23,869 nt of DNA from an uncultured Microbacteriaceae bacterium (GCA_934661165.1 CAKUJB010000014.1:1-23869), one strand, 5' to 3'. Positions 14,547-23,380 are shown, numbered from the stretch's first letter. The notes: generated by a model not told the origin, from the sequence alone. Program-made: numbers and translations.

Positions 14547-14640
14547 GCGCATTCATGAACGGCGGGGATCTTCTCGGTTGGCGGGCGTGCGGAGGCGCAG
14601 GCCCGCCACCCGGTGCATGACCCGCCGTTGAGGAATGCGC
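14547..14640. repeat. Nested intergenic palindrome between convergent genes
   Basis: Outer 20-nt arms at 14547-14566 and 14621-14640 (GCGCATTC at one tip, GAATGCGC at the other) match at 18 of 20 positions. A second hairpin, GGCGGGC at 14580-14586 with GCCCGCC at 14603-14609, sits inside. Between convergent genes it could end transcription from both sides. Confidence 0.65.
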
Positions 14641-14735
14641 GGCGCGCACTGTGCGGATGCGCGGCGCGGACTCTGCGGATGCGCGGCGCGTCGGCTCAAG
14701 ACCGCCGGGACGAATGCGCGGCGCGCGACCTCAGC
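14633..14735 (+). repeat. Tandem 22-bp repeats built on GAATGCGCGGCGCG
   Basis: Units start at 14633, 14655 and 14677, exactly 22 nt apart, with core G(A/G)ATGCGCGGCGCG and spacers such as CACTGTGC and GACTCTGC. A fourth copy starts at 14712 after a longer spacer. The first unit starts inside the right arm of the preceding palindrome. There are too few units and no true spacers for CRISPR. The last copy reaches the end of the downstream minus-strand gene. Confidence 0.75.
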
Positions 14736-15102
14736 GCGTCCCGAGCGTTGCGATGAGCCCGGCGAGCAGCGACACGGTCATGGCGACGACGATGGCATTG
14801 AAGACGAAGGTGATGACGGTGTGGGTGCGCACCGCGCGCAGGCCCGCGCGGGTACGCGGCGCGGCGGCGGTGAGCGCGCCGGCGGCGGAGATCATGAGCG
14901 CCATGGCGAGGAAGTCGCCGAACTCCGGCTCGTCCCCGATGTCGAAGGCGAAGGACTCGCCCGCCGCGTGCAGCCGCAAGTACCGGAGGCCGAACGCGTA
15001 GACGACGGTCGCCCACGCCGACGCCGCGGTGAGGAGCGCGACGACGGTGAGCACCGGTCCGCCGTCGCCCGCGCCGTAGACGGCCGCGGCGATCGCCCCC
15101 AT
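14731..15102 (-). CDS. DUF1345-like membrane protein, apparently lacking the N-terminal half
   Basis: The 123 residues carry three hydrophobic segments (about 17-40, 64-80, 98-119). The pattern is that of the C-terminal half of DUF1345 proteins: ASAWATVVYAFGLRYLRLHA, then EPEFGDFLAMALMISAAGAL, then RTHTVITFVFNAIVVAMTVS. Family members are usually about 200 residues or more, so roughly the first three helices appear missing. Immediately upstream in the same frame is the stop of the alpha/beta hydrolase, with seven sense codons between it and this ATG. No ribosome binding site is visible. It may be a remnant left by a deletion or a short functional form. Its 3' end touches the tandem repeats. 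Family assignment is moderate; the truncation is inferred from remembered family length. Confidence 0.65.
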   Translation of the reverse strand: MGAIAAAVYGAGDGGPVLTVVALLTAASAWATVVYAFGLRYLRLHAAGESFAFDIGDEPEFGDFLAMALMISAAGALTAAAPRTRAGLRAVRTHTVITFVFNAIVVAMTVSLLAGLIATLGTR

Positions 15103-15123
15103 GAGCGCGACGGCCGCGGCCGC

Positions 15124-15978
15124 TCAGCCGAGCAGCCTCGCGGCGACGATCCGGGCGGTCGCCTCGGGGTCGACGCGGTGCCCGATCGACTCGGGGACCT
15201 CGATGAGCTCGGCGGCGGGCATGGCGTCGGCGAGCCGCTGCGCCGCGGTGGTGAGGATCGGCATGGTCTGGGTGCCGCAGAGGATCGCGACCGGCATCCC
15301 GACATCGGTCATCGCATCGGTCGGGCTCGCGACGCGCTGGGTGAGGAGCGTGTCGTAGACGGTCGAGCGCGCGAGCGACTGCGTCGCCGCGTACGCCGGC
15401 GAGGCCGCGAACTGCACGATGAACTCCTCCGGCAGCCCGACGGCCTCCCGCTGGAACGTCGTGACGGCGTCCCCAGGTCGGCCGTCGTCGACGAGCGCCT
15501 GGAGCCGGTCGGCGAGATCGTCGGCGGGCAGCAGCGCGCCGAAGCGGTACGGCGGCTCGGAGAGGAAGAGGTGCGTCATCTCGACGCCCGCACCAGCGGC
15601 GTAGTGGGCGAGGACGGCGCCGGAGGAGTGCCCGAGCACCGCGGCCTCGCCGCCCGCGGCGGCGATGACGGCGGCGAGATCCTCGACCTCGCGCAGCGGC
15701 TCGGCGGGCGAGGCGTCGCCGCTGTCGCCGCGCGATCGGCGGTCGTAGGTCGTCACCTGGAGCCCGGCGTTCGCGAATGCGCGCGCCAGCTCGTCCGCAT
15801 CGCTCGCCCGCGACAGCGCCCCGCTGACGATGACGACCGCGGGGCCGACGCCGACGGTGTGCGTCGCGATCGGGGTGCCGTCGGCGGAGGCGACGAGCTC
15901 CATGCCCTCCGGCATCGGGTCGGACGGCTCCAGCGGCGCACCCGCGTCGGGCGGTGTCTCATCCGGGTCGACGGTCAT
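15124..15978 (-). CDS. Alpha/beta-fold hydrolase
   Basis: The 284-residue protein has the alpha/beta hydrolase layout: an oxyanion-loop region AVVIVSGALSRASDADELA, QVTTYDRRSRGDSG, the nucleophile elbow VLGHSSGAVLAHYA with S118, and the catalytic histidine H267 in ESIGHRVDPE. The segment that usually carries the acid (VAILCGTQTMPILTTAA) lacks an obvious Asp, so the third residue is uncertain. There is no signal peptide. Substrate is unknown. The ATG at 15978 lies within the last codons of the upstream helicase gene (20-nt overlap), so translation is probably coupled. A longer reading frame upstream lies inside that gene and lacks homology. Confidence 0.87.
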   Translation of the reverse strand: MTVDPDETPPDAGAPLEPSDPMPEGMELVASADGTPIATHTVGVGPAVVIVSGALSRASDADELARAFANAGLQVTTYDRRSRGDSGDASPAEPLREVEDLAAVIAAAGGEAAVLGHSSGAVLAHYAAGAGVEMTHLFLSEPPYRFGALLPADDLADRLQALVDDGRPGDAVTTFQREAVGLPEEFIVQFAASPAYAATQSLARSTVYDTLLTQRVASPTDAMTDVGMPVAILCGTQTMPILTTAAQRLADAMPAAELIEVPESIGHRVDPEATARIVAARLLG

Positions 15979-18900
15979 CTGCGGACTCCCGTTCGACGAG
16001 GGTGATGAATCGGCTGAGGGTCGCCACCCCATCAGGGGTGACTGGGAAGTGGTCGAGCAGCGCGGGCGAGTGCACGAGGTAGGCGGCCCACTTGGCGCGC
16101 GAGATCGACACATTCAGCCGGTTGCGGTTGAGGAGGAAGTCCATGCCGCGCGGCACCTCGGTCGCGTCGGAGGCGGCGAGGCTGACGATCGCGATGACGG
16201 CCTCGCGGCCCTGGAACTTGTCGACGGTGCCCACGGGCACCTCGTCGAGTCCGGCGGCGTCGAGCGTCTCGCGGATGAGCTCGACCTGCGCGTTGTACGG
16301 GGTGACGACGATGAGGCCGTCCTGGCCGAGCGGCTCGGCGGCCTCGCCCGGTGCGGGCGTCCAGGCGCGCCCGAGATTCTCCCGGACGAGGTCGACGACC
16401 GCGGCCGTCTCCTCGACCGACGCCGTCGCATTGCCGGCATGCGGGACCGGGACGGCGTGGAGTCCGGGCTCGATGCCGGCCAGTCCGCGGCCCGCGGTCG
16501 TCGCGTGGGAGCGGAGGCGCCCGTCGTAGGCGAGGCGGGAGACGGGACGGGTGACGGCCTCATCCATGCGGCGGCTCTCGGGCAGGAAGTAGCCGTACTC
16601 GGGCGGCAGCACGGAGGCCTGGCCGATGATGTGGCCGAGCGCGGAGCCGTCGACCGGCGCGGGGTGTGTCCCCTGGCTCACTTGCGGGAGCTGCTGCGGG
16701 TCGCCGAGCAGGAGGAGGCGCTTCGCGCTGAGCGCCGTCGCGATCGTCGCGGCGAGCGAGAACTGCCCGGCCTCGTCGATGACGAGGAGGTCGAGCTGCC
16801 CGGCTTCGACGCGCCCCCGGTTCGTCATGTCCCAGGCGGTGCCGCCGAGGACGTAGCCGCTGTCCGCGTGCGCGGCGGCGAAGCCCCGGAACTGCTGGTC
16901 GCCGATGACCGTGAAGTTGCCGCTCGTGCCGCCGTCGCCCGGCTTCTTCGCGACGAGCGCGGGGTCGACGCCGCCGTCGAGGACGATGCCGTCGAGGACG
17001 TTCTCGATGACCTTGTGCGACTGCGCCGTGACGCCGATCGCCCAGCCGTGCTCCTCGATGAGGGCGCGCACGACCTTGGCGGCGAGGTACGTCTTCCCCG
17101 TGCCGGGCGGGCCCTGCACCGCGAGCCACCTGGCGTCCATCGCGACGAGCGACTCGGTGACGGCGCGCACGGCATCGTCGGGCCCGCGCATCGGCTCGAG
17201 CGGTCGGTCGCCGACGGGTCGGCGCCGCAGCAGCGCGGACATCGCATCCCAGGGCCAGTCAGGGGCCGCGGCCTGGACGCGAGCACCCCATGCCTCGATC
17301 GCGGCGACGAGGCTGTCGGCGCGCGGCGGCGGTCCGGGCGCGAGGTGCGTCGGAAGCGCGGCCCATTCGTCGGCGCCGTCGGGAAGCGTCTCGCTGACGG
17401 CGACGCCGAGGTCATCCTGCTCGGGCAGGAGCGCGACCTGCCGCGCCGCTCGGTGGCCCGGCCGGTGGCCGGGGAACGGCGGCGGGTCGTCGTAGAGGAG
17501 GAATGCGTCCCCGCCGGGCCGCGGCGCGCTGCTGCCCGGCGCCCACTGGCCGGTGAGCCGGAGATGCCGCCTGGGCCGTCGCTGTCGACCCTCCTTATGC
17601 CAGTCGCGGAGGAGCTCGGCGCCCTCGACGCGGAAGATCCCGCGCTGGTCCTCCCACTCGGCGGGCGGCTGCTCGATGCGGTGGTAGTGCTCGTGCCAGA
17701 AGGACTTGTGCTCGCGGCGGTGGTAGTCGACCGCTGCGGCGGCGAGCCGGTAGGCGTGCGCGTCCACGTCGCGGTCGGCGGCGGCGGCCTGCTTCGCGAG
17801 CTCCTGCAGCGCGACGTCGAGCGCACTCGGCTCGAAGACGGCGTCCTCGCGCTCGTCCGGCGCGATCTCGACGACGGCATCGCGCGCCTCGGGGAGCGAC
17901 CGCAGCCAGTCGCGCAGGCGCAGCGTCGAGACGCAGTCAGAGCGGTTGTAGTCGGCGATCTCCGTGAGGAGTCGGTCGGCCTCGGCCTCATCGCCGGCGT
18001 CGCGAGCCGCGCGGTAGGCGACGTACTGCGTGACGGAGTCCGCCGCATTCGTCACGCCGGCGCGCTCGTCGGCACCCATGTACAGCGGCTCGAGCTTCTT
18101 GATCGAGTAGGAGCTCGCGCCGACGCGGAGCGAGGCGGTGACGATCGGGTACAGGTCGACGAGAACGCCGGCGCGCAACAGGTCGTCGACCTCGTCCTCG
18201 CCGACGCCGTGGCGGGCGGCGATGGAGAAGAGGTGCGCCTTCTCGTACGCGGCGTAGTGGTGGATGTGCATGCCGGGGTGCTCGGCGCGGCGCCGACGCA
18301 CCATCTCGAGGAATGCGCGGAGCGCCTCCGCCTCGTCCGCCTGCTCGTGCGCCCACAGCACGTCGAAGCGCTCGTCGGCGTCGACCCAGCCGAAGAGGTA
18401 GTCGAGCCCCCAGCGCTGGCTGCCGTCGGGCTGGACCTCGGCGTGCATGGGGTCGCCCTCGAAGTCGAAGAAGAGGTCGCCGGGGCTCGGCGCCGGCAGC
18501 CCGGCGATCGGCCGCGGGTCGGTGACGACGACCGGCGGCGGCGCGTGCGGGTCGCCGCCCGAGGCGCCCGCGGCGCTCGCCTGCAGCTCGGCCTGGAGGC
18601 GGAGTCGCTCGAATGCGCGGGCCGGGACCGCGCATTCGTCCGGCAGCGGGCTCGTCGCCGCGAGCTGCGTCAGCGTCGTGATGCCGGCGGCGCGGAGCTG
18701 CTCGCGGTAGGTGAGCCGCATCCCGGCGACGGTGATGAGGTCGTCGGCCTCGGCGGCGGGGCCCTCGCAGTACTTGCAGCGGCCGTCGACGCTCCAGCGC
18801 TCGTCGCCCCAGACGACGGCGGCGCCGTCGGCGAGGTGCGCGTCGATGATGTCGTGCATGCGGGCGCGGCGGCGGCGGAAGACGGGACGGATCTCGTCGA

Positions 18901-19465
18901 TATGCCGGAGCTCGGACGTGTCGTCGCCGAGGATGAGCTCGACCTCGTCGTCGACGGGGACGCCGAGTCGCTCGAGCTGCTCGTGGTACGCGGCGAGCTG
19001 CAGGAGGGCGGTGACCTTGACCTTCCGCGCGAGCTTCGTGTCGACGATGCGGTAGCGGCCGTCGGGCTGCCGGACGAAGAAGTCGACGTAGCCGACGAAT
19101 GGGCGGGTCGGCTCGGTCTCGTCGAACAGCACGCCCTGGAAGATGACGGGCGCGCCGGCGAGGAGCGCCTCATGGGTGCGAGCAGCGGCCGCACGGATCT
19201 CCTCGGGGGTGCGGCCGGGTCGGTCGAAGGCGATCAGCCCATCGCCGTGCTCCTCGCGGTAGCGGTCGAGGCGCCGGCGCTCGTGGACGTCGCCGAGCTG
19301 CCCGGCTCGGACGAGCATGTCGTCGTCGGGCGGGATGTCGTCCTTGCTCGCGAGCCCGAGCCGCACGTCGAGCACCCGGAGGAACGCGAACTCGCACCCC
19401 GACGCGAGCGTCAGGTCGCTCGCACTCGTGACGAGCACGGTGCGGTCGGGGTCGAGGAAGTACAT
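15959..19465 (-). CDS. TM0106-type RecB-like nuclease fused to an SF1 (UPF1/DNA2-like) helicase
   Basis: This 1168-residue protein combines three parts. The first (1-235) is a RecB-like nuclease with GYVDFF (D128), the D142/K144 pair in VDTKLARK, and QLAAY (Q156). C24, C230 and C233 could help bind an Fe-S cluster. The second is an RNase H-like segment from about 329 (GDLFFDFEGDPMHAE). The third is an SF1 helicase in the C-terminal third: Walker A VQGPPGTGKT (about 783), VIDEAGQF (about 893), LLLGDPQQLPQVSQGTHP, VVTPYNAQVELI and DKFQGREAVIAIVS with LNVSISRAK. Such proteins are annotated as TM0106 family; the biological role is not established, but DNA or RNA processing is implied. It starts 4 nt after the DUF2130 stop and overlaps the hydrolase gene, forming a tight unit. 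Confidence 0.93.
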   Translation of the reverse strand: MYFLDPDRTVLVTSASDLTLASGCEFAFLRVLDVRLGLASKDDIPPDDDMLVRAGQLGDVHERRRLDRYREEHGDGLIAFDRPGRTPEEIRAAAARTHEALLAGAPVIFQGVLFDETEPTRPFVGYVDFFVRQPDGRYRIVDTKLARKVKVTALLQLAAYHEQLERLGVPVDDEVELILGDDTSELRHIDEIRPVFRRRRARMHDIIDAHLADGAAVVWGDERWSVDGRCKYCEGPAAEADDLITVAGMRLTYREQLRAAGITTLTQLAATSPLPDECAVPARAFERLRLQAELQASAAGASGGDPHAPPPVVVTDPRPIAGLPAPSPGDLFFDFEGDPMHAEVQPDGSQRWGLDYLFGWVDADERFDVLWAHEQADEAEALRAFLEMVRRRRAEHPGMHIHHYAAYEKAHLFSIAARHGVGEDEVDDLLRAGVLVDLYPIVTASLRVGASSYSIKKLEPLYMGADERAGVTNAADSVTQYVAYRAARDAGDEAEADRLLTEIADYNRSDCVSTLRLRDWLRSLPEARDAVVEIAPDEREDAVFEPSALDVALQELAKQAAAADRDVDAHAYRLAAAAVDYHRREHKSFWHEHYHRIEQPPAEWEDQRGIFRVEGAELLRDWHKEGRQRRPRRHLRLTGQWAPGSSAPRPGGDAFLLYDDPPPFPGHRPGHRAARQVALLPEQDDLGVAVSETLPDGADEWAALPTHLAPGPPPRADSLVAAIEAWGARVQAAAPDWPWDAMSALLRRRPVGDRPLEPMRGPDDAVRAVTESLVAMDARWLAVQGPPGTGKTYLAAKVVRALIEEHGWAIGVTAQSHKVIENVLDGIVLDGGVDPALVAKKPGDGGTSGNFTVIGDQQFRGFAAAHADSGYVLGGTAWDMTNRGRVEAGQLDLLVIDEAGQFSLAATIATALSAKRLLLLGDPQQLPQVSQGTHPAPVDGSALGHIIGQASVLPPEYGYFLPESRRMDEAVTRPVSRLAYDGRLRSHATTAGRGLAGIEPGLHAVPVPHAGNATASVEETAAVVDLVRENLGRAWTPAPGEAAEPLGQDGLIVVTPYNAQVELIRETLDAAGLDEVPVGTVDKFQGREAVIAIVSLAASDATEVPRGMDFLLNRNRLNVSISRAKWAAYLVHSPALLDHFPVTPDGVATLSRFITLVERESADDRRPG

Positions 19466-19469
19466 GTGG

Positions 19470-20699
19470 TCAGTCCCCCGTGTCGTCCCCGGTGTCCTCG
19501 GCGCGCTCGGCGCCCCCGGCCGTCTCGAGGTCCGCGAACCGCGCCGCCATCGTCGGATTCCCCCGCGTCAGCTTCTTGATCGTGAGGTCCTCGGCCTTGT
19601 CGTTGGCCAGGCGCAGGTTGTTCGCAGACTTGTGGAGGGCCTCCTTCGTCTTCTCGAGGTCCTTGATGGCCTCGTCGATCCGCTTGATCGCCTCGGCGAA
19701 GCCGTCGGAGGCCAGTCGCCAGTTGCGGCCGAACGCATTCCTGAACTCGTCGAGCTTCTGCTCGAAGTCGGTGATATCGAGGTTCTGCTCCTGGATGCGG
19801 GCGAGCTCGGACTTGACCTGCATCGTCGACTGCGCCGCATTGCGCAGCAGCGTGATGATCGGGATGAAAAACTGCGGGCGGACGACGTACATCTTCGGGT
19901 AGATGTGGGAGACGTCGACGATGCCGGCGTTGTACAGCTCGCTGTCGGGCTCGAGGCGCGAGACGAGCACCGCGTACTCGCAGCCCTTCTCGCGTCGGTC
20001 CTTGTCGAGCTCCTTGAAGAAGTCCTCGTTGCGCTTCTTCGTCGCGGTCGTGTCCGCCTCGTTCTTCATCTCGAACATGATCGAGACGTACTCGACGCCG
20101 CCCGGGTCGCGGTCGCGGAAGATGTAGTCGCCCTTGCTCCCCGTCGACGCGTCGTTGTCCTTGCCGAACTCCGCGGTCTGGAACGCCGTCGCCCGCAGCC
20201 GCTCGAACTCGACCTCGCAGTGCTGCTCGAGCGTCTCGCCGAGCATCTTCGTCGACAGCCGCGCCTTCATGTCCTTGAGCCGCTCGATCGTGTCGTCGCG
20301 ATCCTTGAGCTGCGTCTCGTACTGCTGCTTGAGCGAGGTCTCGCGCAGCTGCTGCTCGGTCTGACTCGACTTGAGGTCGCGGGCGAGGTCGTCGCGCGCC
20401 TTCTCGAGCTCGGTCACGGCCTCCCGGACGGCGAGCTGCTGCTCGATCGCGGTGCGCTCGGCCTCCGCCTTGAGGCGGGCGATCTCCGCATCCTTCGCCG
20501 CCGCAGCCTTCTCGAGCTCCGCCGTGACCGTCGCCTTCGTGAGCTCGACCGCGGCGGCCTTCTCCTTCGCCGCGGTCTCGAGCCTCTCGTGCAGCTCCTG
20601 CTGGAACTCGCGGTCGCGGATCTGCTTCACGATGTCGGCGTAGCCGGCTTCGTCGATCGTGAAGGCCTTGCCGCAGTGCGGGCAGATGATCTTGTGCAT
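19470..20699 (-). CDS. DUF2130 protein: coiled coil plus nuclease-like core
   Basis: The 409-residue product starts with [12 protein letters not shown], a half zinc-ribbon (C6, C9). A long charged coiled coil follows (about 25-150, heptads rich in E/K/A). The conserved DUF2130 region has [38 protein letters not shown] and [17 protein letters not shown]191 in GDYIF with E210 and K212 in FEMKN looks like a PD-(D/E)XK nuclease core; this is my reading of the pattern, not a demonstrated activity. A second helical region (about 285-390) ends in an acidic tail. The ATG at 20699 follows GGAAGGAG, much better than any upstream start, and TACCGT about 29 nt upstream may give an internal promoter. It is followed after 4 nt by the TM0106 gene. 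Confidence 0.9.
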   Translation of the reverse strand: MHKIICPHCGKAFTIDEAGYADIVKQIRDREFQQELHERLETAAKEKAAAVELTKATVTAELEKAAAAKDAEIARLKAEAERTAIEQQLAVREAVTELEKARDDLARDLKSSQTEQQLRETSLKQQYETQLKDRDDTIERLKDMKARLSTKMLGETLEQHCEVEFERLRATAFQTAEFGKDNDASTGSKGDYIFRDRDPGGVEYVSIMFEMKNEADTTATKKRNEDFFKELDKDRREKGCEYAVLVSRLEPDSELYNAGIVDVSHIYPKMYVVRPQFFIPIITLLRNAAQSTMQVKSELARIQEQNLDITDFEQKLDEFRNAFGRNWRLASDGFAEAIKRIDEAIKDLEKTKEALHKSANNLRLANDKAEDLTIKKLTRGNPTMAARFADLETAGGAERAEDTGDDTGD

Positions 20700-20733
20700 G
20701 TCGCTCCTTCCGAGCCCCACGGTACGGGGTGGG

Positions 20734-21198
20734 TCAGACATCGAGGCGCCGGCAGCGCCAGCCCATCGTCTGGCCTGCCCCGGTCGCGCAGTCGACGAGA
20801 TCCCACGAATGCGCGGCCCAGCGGAACACCGCGTCCTGCTGATATCGGCGCCCGATCCGCAGTGCCCGCGCGTCGCCGAGGTCGAGCACGGCGACGCTCG
20901 GCTCCCGGTGCCGCCATTCGGAATCCGCGCCGACCGCGTCGACCCACTCGAACTCGAGATCGTCGAGGACGTCCTTGAGCTCGCTCAGGCGCAACGCGTT
21001 GCTGGGATCGTCGAGTGACGCCGAGTCGTACGCCGTGATGATGTGGACGGTCGTGGCGCCCGCGAACGGGAACTCGCCGACCGTCTCCCCGGCCGGAAGC
21101 GACTCGACGATCACGGGGCCATCCGACAGCTCGATTCGCACGACCGCGCTGCGGTAGGCCGCCCACCGATCCTGCACTTCAGCCTCCATGCCGCTCAT
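20734..21198 (-). CDS. DUF3293 family protein
   Basis: The roughly 154-residue protein shows the DUF3293 pattern: [20 protein letters not shown] (the ITAYNP-like motif and the conserved Asn), [20 protein letters not shown], and a C-terminal [14 protein letters not shown] with the conserved Gln. The function of the family is unknown. The start is uncertain; ATG 21198 is given, with GTG 21210 and ATG 21189 as alternatives, none with a strong ribosome binding site. It lies 75 nt after the NERD helicase stop and 34 nt before the DUF2130 gene, all on the same strand, so it may be part of one transcription unit. Confidence 0.75.
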   Translation of the reverse strand: MSGMEAEVQDRWAAYRSAVVRIELSDGPVIVESLPAGETVGEFPFAGATTVHIITAYDSASLDDPSNALRLSELKDVLDDLEFEWVDAVGADSEWRHREPSVAVLDLGDARALRIGRRYQQDAVFRWAAHSWDLVDCATGAGQTMGWRCRRLDV

Positions 21199-21273
21199 CC
21201 GCCGAACCACTCTCGCAGATACTCCCGCAGCCTCACGTCGCCGCCTTTCGCCCCGCTCAGTGCAGTCGCACGC

Positions 21274-23373
21274 TCACCGCCGGATGGCTCCCACCCACAC
21301 CCCATCCCGCGCCCGGGTCATGCCGACGTAGAGCACTCGCCGGTCGCGTTCCTCCCGCTCCGCGAGTGACTCCGGGATGCTCTCCGCACCACCGGTGCCT
21401 GGGCTGAGCAACTCCCGTCGAGTCCATGGCAGCAGCACCTGCTTGAACTCCAGCCCCTTGGCACGGTTGATCGTGCCGACCTTCACCGCATTCGTCTGCG
21501 CGCCGTCGTAGTCCAGCAGCGAGATGGTCGGCACGCCCGCACGGGTGAGGATGGCGGTCGCGTCCTTCACGCGCGCATTGGACGTGCACAGCACCGCAAT
21601 GTCGCCAAGCCCAGTGTCGAGCGAGCGCGTAACCGATCGGATGCGTTCGACCATTGCGGTCTCGTGTTCGGCAGCTGTCGCGAACACCCGACCGATCGGC
21701 GACTCGCCGTGGCGGGCAGCGGGCGTGCTGGAGATCGCGGGGGTGTCAGCACCCTCCTCGATGTCGGCATATCGATCGCCGGAGACGATGAGCTCCGCGC
21801 GTTCGAGGATCTCCGCGGTGTTCCGGTAGTTCACGTCGAAGACCACGCCGCGGTTCGCTACGGAGATGCCCGCCTCGGCGAGCGTGTATCCGCCTGGGTA
21901 AATGGACTGCTGCCCGTCGCCGATGAGGGTGAACCCGTCGGGCGCGTCGCCGACGAGCGAGTGGAGCATCCGGATCATCGCGAGCGACAGATCCTGCGCC
22001 TCGTCGACGATGACCGCCGAGTACCCAGATAGCGGTGAGCGCTGGAGTTCCGCCTCGGCGAGCAGGATCTGATCTGGGAAGTCGTTGACCTCGGCACTGC
22101 GGAGCGCTTGGTCGTAGGCGGCGAAGAAATCCCACACCGCACGTCGCTGGTTGATGCCAAGGCTGCGTCGGCGCCCTGGACGAGGACAGTTCGCGTATTC
22201 GTCGAAGCTGGTGAAGCCCCTGCCCTTGATGACGCTCTCGATCTCCTCGCGCCAGTAGTCGTAGTTGTCCTCGATGGCCGCGAGCGCCCGTCCTGGTTCG
22301 CTCGCCCAGGTCTTCTGCAACAGCATGGTCGCGACCCGCCCATCGAGTCTGATCCGCACGCCACGCTCGGCAAGCAACCGCCCCGCGAACTCGTGGACGC
22401 CGCTGAACTCGACCCGGTCCGCGACATCAGGTGCCAAGCGCTGCAGCAACGACCTAAGCACGGTGGGAAGTGTCTTCACGAAGGTGGTGACGAGCACGCG
22501 TGCGTCGGGGCCGCTCCTGGCGAGCTGCGCCGCGCGGTGCAACCCCACCACGGTTTTCCCGGTGCCGGCACCGCCGCGGATCCGGCAGGGGCCGTTGAAG
22601 GAGCGCAGGATCAGCTTCGCCTGGTCCGGGTGGAGGAAGGTCATCCACTCTTCAATCGGCGCCGACAAGAGGCTCTCGAGGATCGCTGCCTGCACCTCCT
22701 CCTCGCTCGGGAGGCCAGGGATATCGAGCTCGTCGGGAACGGTCTCCACGACGGGCTGCGGGAGCGTGACATTGATCGGAGCGGGCGCTGAGACTGGCGG
22801 GAAGAAATCAACCGCCGCCTGCAGCACGCTGTCAATCGCGACATCGCTGAGCCGCTGACCGGGGCGGGTCAGGTGACGAAGGATATCTGCGTCCCCGACG
22901 ACCTCGACCCCGCCGACCTCGGCATGCACGTTCTTGCGCCCCGCCCAGGCCACCACGACATGCACCTCCGCCGGCGCCAACCCGATATCGGCGAGAGCTG
23001 CGCGGGTGGTCTCGAGCAGCGACTCCAGGTTCTCGAACGTCTCGGTGACATCCTCCTGATCCCGGTAGACCCGACCGGCCGCGATGGTGATGTCGCGCCA
23101 TGCCTTTGTATCAACGATCCAGACGCCGCTCGGCCCGATCACCACGAGGTCGACCTGCGCCGTACGCGACTTCGGCCAACGCCGGTCGGCGAGCAAGTGG
23201 TACCCGGCAGCGGCCAGCGGTGCCAGCGCGCGAGCGGTGCGCTTCTCCGTCTCGGCGGCGATCAGGAAGTTCTGCAGCCGCGCGCGTTCCGCCTCAGCCG
23301 CCGCGAGATGGGCGTCGACCCTCGACCGCGCCCGTTCAGCCTCCTGCCGTGCAGATTCGCCTGCCCTGGACAT
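21274..23373 (-). CDS. NERD nuclease-domain / UvrD-type SF1 helicase
   Basis: The 699-residue protein has an N-terminal helix (1-45), then a NERD domain (about 41-160). The domain carries SRTAQVDLVVIGPSGVWIVD and TKAW; D75, D88 and K90 fit a PD-(D/E)XK-like nuclease centre. The UvrD/Rep-type helicase follows: HPDQAKLI (Q-motif), IRGGAGTGKTVVG (Walker A, about 263), VIVDEAQDLS (about 454), LIGDGQQSIYPGG, NYRNT, NRAKGLEFKQVLLPW and RVLYVGMTRARDG. Domains of this kind occur in DNA repair and in phage-defence proteins; which applies here is unknown. The ATG at 23373 sits after AGGGGG. Third codon positions are less G/C-rich than in neighbours and no GAATGCGC octamer is present, hinting at a separate origin. 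Confidence 0.92.
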   Translation of the reverse strand: MSRAGESARQEAERARSRVDAHLAAAEAERARLQNFLIAAETEKRTARALAPLAAAGYHLLADRRWPKSRTAQVDLVVIGPSGVWIVDTKAWRDITIAAGRVYRDQEDVTETFENLESLLETTRAALADIGLAPAEVHVVVAWAGRKNVHAEVGGVEVVGDADILRHLTRPGQRLSDVAIDSVLQAAVDFFPPVSAPAPINVTLPQPVVETVPDELDIPGLPSEEEVQAAILESLLSAPIEEWMTFLHPDQAKLILRSFNGPCRIRGGAGTGKTVVGLHRAAQLARSGPDARVLVTTFVKTLPTVLRSLLQRLAPDVADRVEFSGVHEFAGRLLAERGVRIRLDGRVATMLLQKTWASEPGRALAAIEDNYDYWREEIESVIKGRGFTSFDEYANCPRPGRRRSLGINQRRAVWDFFAAYDQALRSAEVNDFPDQILLAEAELQRSPLSGYSAVIVDEAQDLSLAMIRMLHSLVGDAPDGFTLIGDGQQSIYPGGYTLAEAGISVANRGVVFDVNYRNTAEILERAELIVSGDRYADIEEGADTPAISSTPAARHGESPIGRVFATAAEHETAMVERIRSVTRSLDTGLGDIAVLCTSNARVKDATAILTRAGVPTISLLDYDGAQTNAVKVGTINRAKGLEFKQVLLPWTRRELLSPGTGGAESIPESLAEREERDRRVLYVGMTRARDGVWVGAIRR

Positions 23374-23380
23374 CGTCACC

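Noticed and set aside
14633..14735. CRISPR-like array
   Set aside because: Only three regular units and one offset copy, 22-nt period with no unique spacers, and no cas gene nearby; it is a simple tandem repeat.
15830..19579. Very long open frame on the plus strand opposite the TM0106 helicase gene
   Set aside because: It is antisense to a gene with clear helicase and nuclease motifs. Its product is biased toward Arg, Val, Asp and Glu with no motif, as expected for antisense frames in GC-rich DNA.
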